NCBI RefSeq assembly: GCF_012027305.1
Contig: NZ_SNUF01000001.1
Span: 248,001 to 312,000, forward strand
Direction of reading: 5' to 3'
Origin: Thermococcus sp. MAR1
GTDB taxonomy: Archaea; Methanobacteriota_B; Thermococci; Thermococcales; Thermococcaceae
DNA: 64,000 bases
The first letter of the stretch is position 1. The number at the start of each line of letters is the position of its first letter. The position numbers and the translations under genes are program-made. Shown here one piece after another: positions 29,512 through 36,580 of this stretch. Under the pieces are notes generated by a model that saw nothing but the letters and a program-made list of their open reading frames with translations, was not told the DNA's origin and did no database searches.

Positions 29512-30176
29512 CAGCTCCACCCCCCTGTGTCTATCCTTGTCTCCATGCCCATCAGGTCTGGATTGATACTCTTCAGGACTTTAACCCCTGCCCCGGTGTG
29601 GTACGGTGTCAGTCTGATGACCGTCGTGGAGATTCTTTTCAGCTCGTAAAGGTTCTTAAGGGGAAGGCTTTTCATTATTCCCTCGTTGACCAGGTAGAAC
29701 GCCTTTCTCCTTTCGTTTCCTGTGAATCTCTGCATGGCCAGTATGATGCGATACGTGTCAAGGGGAGTTCTCGTGACGAGGAAGAGGTTCTCCAGCCCGA
29801 GGACGAGGTTTATCATCGGGGAGGGGATTTCCCTGAAAACTTTGACGCTACTCTCCTCGTAGTTTTTGAGGTAAACCCTCGGATCCGGGTGAAACGGAAC
29901 CCTTGCCAGAACGTTTCCTACCTCGAATTTGCCCCCGGTCTTCAGAACGTAGACGTTGTCCAGGTCCAGGGAAAGTCCCATGGTCTTGGCGCGGATTATA
30001 ATGGCGTGGAGGGTGTCGAAATTATCATCAATAACGAGGGGGATGTCCTTCTCTCTCGAGTACTCAATGAAGAACTTCAGGACGAATTCGGGGATGTAGG
30101 ATGTGGTGTATGTTACCAGAACCGTTTCGCCGGGCAGAACAGAGTCGATAATTTCGGCGACCTTTCCCTGTTCCAT
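29511..30176 (-). CDS. DUF257 family protein (first paralogue)
   Basis: 221 residues, first gene of a leftward three- or four-gene operon. It has the same layout as the next gene (LPGETVLVTYTTSYIPEFVLKFFIEYSREKDIPLVIDDNFDTL, VLKTGG, INLVLGLENLF). No P-loop lysine motif is present. I start at ATG 30176 with the ribosome binding site AAAGGTGAG. Its own promoter is visible at 30209-30217. Function unknown. Confidence 0.75.
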   Translation of the reverse strand: MEQGKVAEIIDSVLPGETVLVTYTTSYIPEFVLKFFIEYSREKDIPLVIDDNFDTLHAIIIRAKTMGLSLDLDNVYVLKTGGKFEVGNVLARVPFHPDPRVYLKNYEESSVKVFREIPSPMINLVLGLENLFLVTRTPLDTYRIILAMQRFTGNERRKAFYLVNEGIMKSLPLKNLYELKRISTTVIRLTPYHTGAGVKVLKSINPDLMGMETRIDTGGWS

Positions 30177-30208
30177 TGTTCTCACCTTTTAAAGGTTATT
30201 TGGGAGGG

Positions 30209-30217
30209 ATATAAACA
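30209..30217 (-). promoter_or_regulatory. TATA box of the DUF257 operon
   Basis: The minus strand reads AAATGTTTATATCCC, a good TATA match about 33-40 bases upstream of the ATG. Confidence 0.55.
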
Positions 30218-30264
30218 TTTTGGAGAAATCCCCGGCCTGGCACCTTTTATGGGGGGACGTGCGG

Positions 30265-30294
30265 AAAATAAAAATGGAAAATTTTTTTACCGGC
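30265..30294 (-). terminator. Oligo-T terminator after the hydrogenase operon
   Basis: Downstream of the hyhL stop the minus strand runs through T-rich tracts (ATTTTCCATTTTTATTTTCC), the usual archaeal intrinsic terminator. Confidence 0.4.
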
Positions 30295-31542
30295 CTAGAG
30301 CTTCACCAAGTGCACGGAGCAGGAGATGCACGGGTCGAATGCCCTCACCGTCTCCTCAAGGCGCCCTATCATCCTGCCCTCGTCGACTTCTCCGTAAAGT
30401 TCCCTGGCCTCTTTCAGGAGGCTGGCCTCTATCATCGCGTGGTTCAGCGCGGTTGGGGTTATGATGTTGGAGTAAGCGATATTGCCGCTATTGTCTATCC
30501 TGTAGTGGTGGATGAGCAGCCCCCGCGGGGCCTCGACGTAGCCGATTCCCTCCCCTTCCCTTGGCTCAACGGGGACGTTTTCCCCTTCGATGCCCCTGTC
30601 GAGCAGGGTCTTTGCTATTTCGTTCGCCCTTTCTAGGGAATACACAAGCTCTATCGCCTGGGCCAGGTTGTTGTAGCTGACGTAGCCGGTTTCCAGTTTC
30701 TCCCTGTGCTCCTCAAAGAGCCTCCTGGCGGTGGGTGTGAGCATCTCCGACTTCAGGAGAAGCCTCGGTAGCGCTCCGACAAAGAACGCCTCGCCCTTGT
30801 AGCGGCTCTGCTTGGCGAAGCTGTAAACGAGGGAGCGCTCCTCTATCCTCTCGGTGTAGTGAAACTCCCCGGGTTCGTCGGATATCAGCTTTTTACCCCA
30901 GAGGTAGCCGTCGGTGGCGACGAAGTGTTTCGCTTTTGCCCCGTAGGGGTCTAACTGTGCGAAGAGCCTCACGGCACGTCTTGCCAGTCTTAGAAGGACT
31001 TCGCTTTCCCTCTCTATTTCCTCCAGCTCTTCAACGGTCGGATACCTCCCAAATCCTCCCGGCTTGACGTTTATGCCGTGTATCTCCCTGCCGCCCACCA
31101 TTACCCTGAGCCTGTTGCCAAAGGCTTTGAGCGCCAGTCCCTCCTTCACGAGTTCGCCGTGCTTCGTGGCCATCCTTATTGCGTCGGGGTAGCCGAAGAC
31201 GTCAGGTGCAACGAGGAGGTATAGGTGGAGTGAGTGGCTCTCAAGGAACTCCCCTATCAGACCGAGCTCCCTGAGGAGCGTTATCTCCTCCGGGACTTCA
31301 ACCCCAAAGGCCCTCTCGATTCCAATGACCGAGGCAACGCTGTGCGATAAATAGCAGATGGCGCATATCCTCGCTTCAAGGTCCGGAACGTCGTAGTAGT
31401 GTCTCCCCAGGGTGAGCAGTTCGAAGAATCTCGGCCCTTCGATGATCTGAAGCCTGACGTCCTTTACCTCGCCGTCCTCGATGACTATCTCGGCTTTGCC
31501 GTTGCCCTCAACGCGCGTGAATTCCCGCATCTCAATTATCAT
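30295..31542 (-). CDS. hyhL: Cytosolic [NiFe] hydrogenase (sulfhydrogenase) alpha, large subunit
   Basis: 415 residues. Catalytic NiFe subunit of a group 3b bidirectional NADP-linked hydrogenase. The Ni-Fe ligands are in RICAICYLSH near residue 60 and DPCISCSVHLVKL at the C-terminus. Only four residues follow the conserved His, the short peptide expected to be removed by a maturation protease. ATG 31542 follows GAGGTGGGAGCC and overlaps the hyhS stop. Last gene of the beta-gamma-delta-alpha operon; maturation genes are not in the window. Confidence 0.96.
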   Translation of the reverse strand: MIIEMREFTRVEGNGKAEIVIEDGEVKDVRLQIIEGPRFFELLTLGRHYYDVPDLEARICAICYLSHSVASVIGIERAFGVEVPEEITLLRELGLIGEFLESHSLHLYLLVAPDVFGYPDAIRMATKHGELVKEGLALKAFGNRLRVMVGGREIHGINVKPGGFGRYPTVEELEEIERESEVLLRLARRAVRLFAQLDPYGAKAKHFVATDGYLWGKKLISDEPGEFHYTERIEERSLVYSFAKQSRYKGEAFFVGALPRLLLKSEMLTPTARRLFEEHREKLETGYVSYNNLAQAIELVYSLERANEIAKTLLDRGIEGENVPVEPREGEGIGYVEAPRGLLIHHYRIDNSGNIAYSNIITPTALNHAMIEASLLKEARELYGEVDEGRMIGRLEETVRAFDPCISCSVHLVKL

Positions 31543-32279
31543 GGCTCCCACCTCGCAAAGGTCTTGAACTTCCTTATGATGTACTCGTCATCGTAGCCGA
31601 GGCTCTTGAGTATCTCGTACTCGCTGGCCGGGTTCACCTCTCCGGGTAGCGGGCCTCTGCACCCTATGCACCCAAGGCCGGAGCGCACGCAGACGGCTTT
31701 GCAGCCGCCGTAGGTTATCGGGCCGAGGCAGGGAAGGCCTCTCTTCACCAGCACACACTCGTACTCGTTGAGCTTGCACTCAAGGCAGACCGGGTAGTCC
31801 TTTCTAACGGGCTCGATGCCCTTGGCGATGTCCATGAGTACCTGGTAGACTTCCTCCTTGTCGTACGGGCATCCGGGGAGGGCGAAATCAACGGCGACGT
31901 ATTCGACGACCGGTTTGGAGTCGAGGGCGCGCATCGGGTTCCCACCGTCTCCGTAGACTGCCTTCAGCTTCTCCCTGATGGGTAGCTCAACGCTCCCCTG
32001 AACGGAGCCGTGGGTCGCACATGTCCCCAGGGCTATGAGGTACTCCGAGTGGTTCCTTGCCTCCTTGAGCAGGTTCAGGTCGCGCTGGGTCGAGACGGTT
32101 CCCGTTACGAGTGCCACGTCGTAGTGGTTCCCCTCGCTCAGGCTGGTCGCCATGTGGAACTCGGTTATCTCGTAGAACTCGAGGAGGTCGAAGAGCTTCT
32201 CGTAGAGGAAGAGAATGTTTAGTGCACAGCCGCCGCAGTCTGTAAGCTCGAAAACCCCCAGCTTGAGCTCCTCCATCAT
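31539..32279 (-). CDS. hyhS: Cytosolic [NiFe] hydrogenase delta, small subunit
   Basis: 246 residues. Small subunit with [4Fe-4S] clusters that wires the NiFe site to the gamma and beta subunits. Cysteine motifs: LTDCGGCALN at the N-terminus, GTCATHGS, LPGCPYD and several C-terminal Cys (CLECKLNEYEC, GCKAVCVRSGLGCIGCRG). Adjacent ATGs at 32279 and 32276 overlap the end of hyhG; a long upstream open frame is only a shadow of hyhG. Confidence 0.95.
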   Translation of the reverse strand: MMEELKLGVFELTDCGGCALNILFLYEKLFDLLEFYEITEFHMATSLSEGNHYDVALVTGTVSTQRDLNLLKEARNHSEYLIALGTCATHGSVQGSVELPIREKLKAVYGDGGNPMRALDSKPVVEYVAVDFALPGCPYDKEEVYQVLMDIAKGIEPVRKDYPVCLECKLNEYECVLVKRGLPCLGPITYGGCKAVCVRSGLGCIGCRGPLPGEVNPASEYEILKSLGYDDEYIIRKFKTFARWEP

Positions 32280-33151
32280 ATCAACCCCCTCGTGGAGAGA
32301 GCATCCCAGTAGGTGAAGACCGGTCCGTCCTTGCAGACGTACTTGATGGACGTGCTCGTTCCGACGATGCAGTGGCCGCACTTGCCTATCCCACAGCGCA
32401 TGCGCCTTTCGAGCGTCATGTAAATCCTGCCCGGTGAGAGTTTTCTGTCGAGGAGCTCCCTTATCACGAACTTGTACATGACCGGCGGGCCGCAGATGAG
32501 GGCATAGGTCTTCTCCACGTCGAACTCCTCTCCCCTGAATAGGTCTGTGACGACACCCCTGCACACCCTGTCGGAGAAGCCTCTTTCCAGATAGATGCAC
32601 GATGGACTTTCAACCTCGTAGGCAAGCTTGACGCTACAGTTCATGGCCTCGCCGTGCTTCAGGAGGTGTATTATTTCATCCCTGAAGAGGATGTCCTCGT
32701 AGGCCTTCGTGCCGTAGAGGAGCCAGATGTGTTCATATTTTCCTGAATCAATCGCGTACCAGAGGACGGATCTTAACGGCGCCATCCCGAGGCCGCCGGC
32801 GACGAGGATAAGGTTCGAGCCCTCCATCTCCTCCATGGGGAAGCCGTTTCCGTAGGGCCCGCGGATCCCTATTATGTCGCCCTCCTTCATCTTGTGTATG
32901 AACTTTGTCATTCTGCCGGCTTTTCTAATGCAGAGCTGGAGGTAGCCCTTTCTCGTTGGGGACGAGCATATGCTTATCGGGAACTCTCCGAAACCGCGTA
33001 TGTCAACGATGACGAACTGCCCGGGCCTGAACTCGAACTTCTCTCCAACTTCGGGGTCGAGGAAGCGTAGTGTGAAGAGCTTCTCCCTCGATGTCAGGTC
33101 CTTCACTTCGAGAATCCTTGCGTCGTACGTCTGGTACGGGTTCTCGCTCAT
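32276..33151 (-). CDS. hyhG: Cytosolic hydrogenase gamma subunit, NAD(P)H/flavin reductase
   Basis: 291 residues. Ferredoxin-NADP reductase fold: FAD-binding region with FPISICSSPTRKGYLQLCIRKAGR, NAD(P)-binding ILVAGGLGMAPLRSVLWYA and ICGPPVMYKF, then a C-terminal [2Fe-2S] motif CGIGKCGHC plus a later Cys. It passes electrons between NADP(H) and the iron-sulfur chain. The start ATG overlaps the hyhB stop (ATGA). Confidence 0.95.
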   Translation of the reverse strand: MSENPYQTYDARILEVKDLTSREKLFTLRFLDPEVGEKFEFRPGQFVIVDIRGFGEFPISICSSPTRKGYLQLCIRKAGRMTKFIHKMKEGDIIGIRGPYGNGFPMEEMEGSNLILVAGGLGMAPLRSVLWYAIDSGKYEHIWLLYGTKAYEDILFRDEIIHLLKHGEAMNCSVKLAYEVESPSCIYLERGFSDRVCRGVVTDLFRGEEFDVEKTYALICGPPVMYKFVIRELLDRKLSPGRIYMTLERRMRCGIGKCGHCIVGTSTSIKYVCKDGPVFTYWDALSTRGLI

Positions 33152-34158
33152 TTCAGAGACCCCCTAACCTCCTCAAGAACCTTAACGTGCTCTATCTTCG
33201 CCGGGCAGAACTCGTCGCATCTTCCACATCCGACGCAGTTGTAGCCCGCTGACGGGTCAAAGTAGCTCTTGCAGTAGTAGCGGTGCCTGAAGCGGTCCAA
33301 GCGGGTCGGCCTGAAGTTGTGGCCTCCGGCAACCAGCCCGTGGTTCTCCATGAAGCACGAGTCGTAGCGCCTCTCGCGGACTGCTTTGTAAGCGTCCATC
33401 CAGCGGTCACAGACCTCGTAGCAGCGGCACGTCGGACAGACCATGTTGCAGTTGCCGCAGGCGAGGCATATCTCGGCGTACTTCTTCCACACCGGGCTGT
33501 TGTATGCCAGATCGAGCATGTCGGCGAGGCCCTCCTGCGGGAGCTCCTTCTGGAACGCATTTGCGCGCCTCTCCTCGAACTCCTTGAAGTTGGCCAGGTC
33601 TTCGTCGGTCACCTCTTCGAACAGCTCACCGTTTTCCCAGGCTATCTCGTGGCCGCGGACGCTGCCTATTCTCACAAGCCATCCGTCGGGCAATTCGTGC
33701 AGGAACAGGTCGAAGCCGTCCATGGCGAAGTGCGTGCCGAGGCTCTTGCAGAAGCAGTACTCGTCCGGCATACAGCTTATCCCTATTATCAGGGTCCTCT
33801 CGCGCCTGCTCTTGTAGTACGGGTCAGCGGGCTCATCGAGGTACACCCTGTCGAGTATCTTGAGGCCGTGGATATCACAGGAATGGAGTCCAAAGAGAAC
33901 CATCGGCTCTGCTTCTACCTCATCTTCCCAGCGGCCGTTTTTCAGCCTGAGAATGGCCTCTTTGGGCCTGAAAAAGAACTTCTTTGGCGGGAGCATGGTT
34001 CTGTTGTAGTCGAGAGCCATCTCGCTGGGGTCATGAACCTCCTGGAAAGAATATATGCTCCCCTTCCTTACTGGAGCATAGACAGTGCCCCAGGCTTCGA
34101 GTGACTTGAAGAACTTCTCAAAGTTTTCGGAAGGCAATTTTATGTATCTCAAGGGCAT
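33148..34158 (-). CDS. hyhB: Cytosolic hydrogenase beta subunit, iron-sulfur
   Basis: 336 residues. Electron-transfer subunit with two C-terminal [4Fe-4S] motifs: CLACGNCNMVCPTCRCYEVC and CVGCGRCDEFCPAKIEH. First gene of the operon. The start is uncertain: GTG 34161, ATG 34158, or TTG 34152, the last lying four bases after GGTGAT and giving an N-terminus MRYIKL like that I recall for Pyrococcus HydB. Preceded by a probable SurR-controlled promoter. Confidence 0.93.
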   Translation of the reverse strand: MPLRYIKLPSENFEKFFKSLEAWGTVYAPVRKGSIYSFQEVHDPSEMALDYNRTMLPPKKFFFRPKEAILRLKNGRWEDEVEAEPMVLFGLHSCDIHGLKILDRVYLDEPADPYYKSRRERTLIIGISCMPDEYCFCKSLGTHFAMDGFDLFLHELPDGWLVRIGSVRGHEIAWENGELFEEVTDEDLANFKEFEERRANAFQKELPQEGLADMLDLAYNSPVWKKYAEICLACGNCNMVCPTCRCYEVCDRWMDAYKAVRERRYDSCFMENHGLVAGGHNFRPTRLDRFRHRYYCKSYFDPSAGYNCVGCGRCDEFCPAKIEHVKVLEEVRGSLK

Positions 34159-34200
34159 CACCGCCTCTAACGGGCTTACGATTTTAAGTTTGTAAAGGAT

Positions 34201-34209
34201 TGATTTAAG
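34201..34209 (-). promoter_or_regulatory. Probable TATA element of the hydrogenase operon
   Basis: On the minus strand CTTAAATCA lies 17 bp from the SurR double site and about 45 bases upstream of hyhB. Weaker than the TATA on the other side. Confidence 0.4.
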
Positions 34210-34226
34210 AATTTTTCAAACAAATG

Positions 34227-34249
34227 GTTGCCAACCAGACGTTACAAAC
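34227..34249. promoter_or_regulatory. SurR-type double binding site between divergent operons
   Basis: GTTGCCAAC (34227-34235) and GTTACAAAC (34241-34249) are two copies of the GTTn3AAC motif separated by five bases, the extended consensus described for the redox/sulfur regulator SurR. In Pyrococcus SurR activates hydrogenase genes when sulfur is absent. The site lies 17 bp from a TATA-like element on each side, so it could activate both operons. Confidence 0.75.
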
Positions 34250-34266
34250 TTGTACTTTAGTGCACG

Positions 34267-34275
34267 CTTATAAAC
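34267..34275 (+). promoter_or_regulatory. TATA box of the NuoE/NuoF-like operon
   Basis: CTTATAAAC, 45 bases upstream of the ATG at 34320 and 17 bp downstream of the SurR site. Confidence 0.6.
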
Positions 34276-34319
34276 ATCAAAGTCGAAGTTTTTCCGAAAA
34301 ACCCTTGCGGTGATGCAAA

Positions 34320-34784
34320 ATGGAATCTTCCCTCGGTTATATCCGCTCTTATCCGCCGGAACCGAGCTCGCTGATTCCCCTTCTCCAGCGAACTCAGGAA
34401 AAGTTCGGCTACCTCCCCAGGGAGGCCCTTGAGGAGATAGCGAACTACGTCGGTGTCCCGCTCAGCAGGGTCTACGGCGTCGCTACCTTCTACGCCCAGT
34501 TCAGGTTTGAACCCCTCGGAAAATACGTCGTCAAAATCTGCCACGGGACGGCATGTCACGTGAACGGTGCCGTCAATATATCCCAGGCCATAACGGAGGA
34601 GCTTGGAATCCAAGAGGGGCAGACGACAGAGGACGGCCTCGTGACGCTGGAGCGCGTCGCCTGTCTCGGATGCTGCAGTTTGGCCCCGGTCATAATGATA
34701 AACGACAAGGTCTTCGGAAAGCTGAATCCTGACAAGGTCAGGAAGCTGATGAGAAAGCTAAGGGAGGGGAAGCTCGATGTCTGA
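34320..34784 (+). CDS. NuoE-like [2Fe-2S] thioredoxin-fold subunit
   Basis: 154 residues, the full length of NuoE/HndA/HydC-type proteins. It binds one [2Fe-2S] cluster through CHGTAC and CLGCC (Cys-x4-Cys and Cys-x3-Cys). The N-terminal helical bundle has IPLLQRTQEKFGYLPREALEEIA. Such subunits partner with a NuoF-like flavoprotein to feed NAD(P)H electrons. It overlaps the next gene by 8 bp. GTGATGCAAA precedes the ATG. Confidence 0.93.
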   Translation: MESSLGYIRSYPPEPSSLIPLLQRTQEKFGYLPREALEEIANYVGVPLSRVYGVATFYAQFRFEPLGKYVVKICHGTACHVNGAVNISQAITEELGIQEGQTTEDGLVTLERVACLGCCSLAPVIMINDKVFGKLNPDKVRKLMRKLREGKLDV

Positions 34785-36579
34785 AATCAAGGCCATCGCA
34801 GTCGGCATGAACTCCTGTGGAATAGCTGCCGGCGCGAGGGAAACCTACGAGGCTATAAAGGCCGAGATTGAGAGAAGAAACCTCGACGTGAAGCTCAAGA
34901 TAGTCGGCTGTGTCGGCATGTGCTACCGCGAGCCACTGGTTGACATAATCACCGATGATGAGATAATCACCTACGGTCACGTTGACCCCAAGAAGGTCCC
35001 CCGGATTATAGAGGAGCACGTCCTCAACGGAAAGCCGGTCGAGGAATGGATAGTCAAGCGCGACTGGTGGGAGGACGGCGAGAGAAAGACGTGGGATGTT
35101 GACGGCTACTTCGCAAAACAGAGGAAGATAGTGCTCGAAAACTCCGGCTACATAGACCCCGAGAACATCGACGAGTACATCGCCGTTGGAGGCTACGAAG
35201 CCCTCAAAAAGGCCCTCAAAATGGAGCCCGAGGAGATAATAGACGTCATCATGAAGTCCGGTCTGAGGGGGAGGGGCGGTGCGGGCTTCCCGACCGGCCT
35301 GAAGTGGAAGTTCGCCAGGGAGGCCAAGGGGGACGTGAAGTATATAGTCTGCAACGCCGACGAGGGCGACCCCGGGGCATTCATGGACAGGAACGTGCTC
35401 GAAGGCGACCCGCACCGAGTTATTGAAGGCATGATAATCGGTGCCTACGCGATTGGGGCAACCAAAGGGTTCATCTACGTTAGAGCAGAATACCCGCTCG
35501 CCATAAGGAGGCTGAGGATAGCGCTGAAGCAGGCTAAGGAGAGGGGCTTCCTGGGCGAGAACATCCTCGGCTCGGGCTTTTCCTTCGACATCGTCATCAA
35601 GGAAGGCGCCGGAGCGTTCGTCTGCGGTGAGGAAACCGCTTTGATAGCATCGATAGAGGGCAGGCGCGGAATGCCGAGACCGAGGCCGCCTTATCCGGCC
35701 CAGAAGGGCCTCTGGGGCAAGCCGACGAACATCAACAACGTGGAAACGTGGGCGAACGTGCCGTGGATAATCAAGCACGGCTGGGAGGCCTACGCCTCGA
35801 TAGGAACCGAGAAGAGCAAGGGGACGAAGGTCTTCGCCCTCTCGGGCAAGATAAAGCACGGCGGAAACGTCGAGGTACCGATGGGAATGACGCTGAGGGA
35901 GATACTCTACGAGATAGGTGGGGGGACAAAGACCGGCAAGAGGATAAAAGCCGTCCAGCTCGGCGGTCCCTCGGGCGGCTGTATTCCCGAGTACCTCTTC
36001 GACACGCCCGTTGACTACGAGAGCGTGAACGCTACTGGAGCGATAATGGGGAGCGGCGGAATGGTCGTCATGGACGAGGACACCTGTATGGTCGATGTGG
36101 CAAAGTTCTTCCTCGACTTTACCGTGAAGGAATCCTGCGGGAAGTGCACCTTCTGCCGTCTGGGCACTAAAAGGATGTGGGAGATACTGGACAGGTTCAC
36201 CAAAGGCGAGGCAACGGAGGAAGACCTCGAAAAGCTTGAGAGCTTGGCTTATCAGGTCAAGGCCGGCTCTCTCTGCGGCCTCGGGCAGACGGCACCTAAC
36301 CCGGTTCTGACGACGCTCCGCTACTTCAGGGACGAATACCTCGCCCACATCAAAGGGAAATGCCCCGCCAAGGTCTGCAAGCCGCTCATCAGGTACGTCA
36401 TAATAACCGAGAAGTGCACGGGCTGTACAGCGTGTGCGATCTTCTGTCCCGTCAAGGCCATCAGCGGCGAGAGGCTCAAGCCCCACGTCATAAACCAAGA
36501 GGAGTGCATCAAGTGCGGGACCTGCTACGAGGTGTGCCGGTTCAACGCCATAGAGATAGTCGATGCGGGGGGTGAGTGA
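34777..36579 (+). CDS. NuoF-like NAD(P)H/FMN iron-sulfur flavoprotein (BfuB/HndC type)
   Basis: 600 residues. N-terminal thioredoxin-like domain (Cys14, Cys45, Cys49), then the FMN/NADH core (GRGGAGFPTGLKW, NADEGDPGAFMDRNVLEGDPHR, GAGAFVCGEETALIASIEG), an SLBB region, the C-terminal [4Fe-4S] ligands SCGKCTFC and a tandem ferredoxin domain (CTGCTACAIFCP, CIKCGTCYEVC). This is the core flavoprotein of electron-bifurcating hydrogenases and transhydrogenases. Only three Cys are seen in the N-terminal domain, one fewer than usual. Translationally coupled to its NuoE-like partner. Confidence 0.92.
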   Translation: MSEIKAIAVGMNSCGIAAGARETYEAIKAEIERRNLDVKLKIVGCVGMCYREPLVDIITDDEIITYGHVDPKKVPRIIEEHVLNGKPVEEWIVKRDWWEDGERKTWDVDGYFAKQRKIVLENSGYIDPENIDEYIAVGGYEALKKALKMEPEEIIDVIMKSGLRGRGGAGFPTGLKWKFAREAKGDVKYIVCNADEGDPGAFMDRNVLEGDPHRVIEGMIIGAYAIGATKGFIYVRAEYPLAIRRLRIALKQAKERGFLGENILGSGFSFDIVIKEGAGAFVCGEETALIASIEGRRGMPRPRPPYPAQKGLWGKPTNINNVETWANVPWIIKHGWEAYASIGTEKSKGTKVFALSGKIKHGGNVEVPMGMTLREILYEIGGGTKTGKRIKAVQLGGPSGGCIPEYLFDTPVDYESVNATGAIMGSGGMVVMDEDTCMVDVAKFFLDFTVKESCGKCTFCRLGTKRMWEILDRFTKGEATEEDLEKLESLAYQVKAGSLCGLGQTAPNPVLTTLRYFRDEYLAHIKGKCPAKVCKPLIRYVIITEKCTGCTACAIFCPVKAISGERLKPHVINQEECIKCGTCYEVCRFNAIEIVDAGGE

Positions 36580-36580
36580 G

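Noticed and set aside
32280-32600. N-terminal extension of hyhS
   Set aside because: The open frame continues into hyhG, but the translation has no hydrogenase homology; paired ATGs overlapping the hyhG stop give the normal N-terminus.
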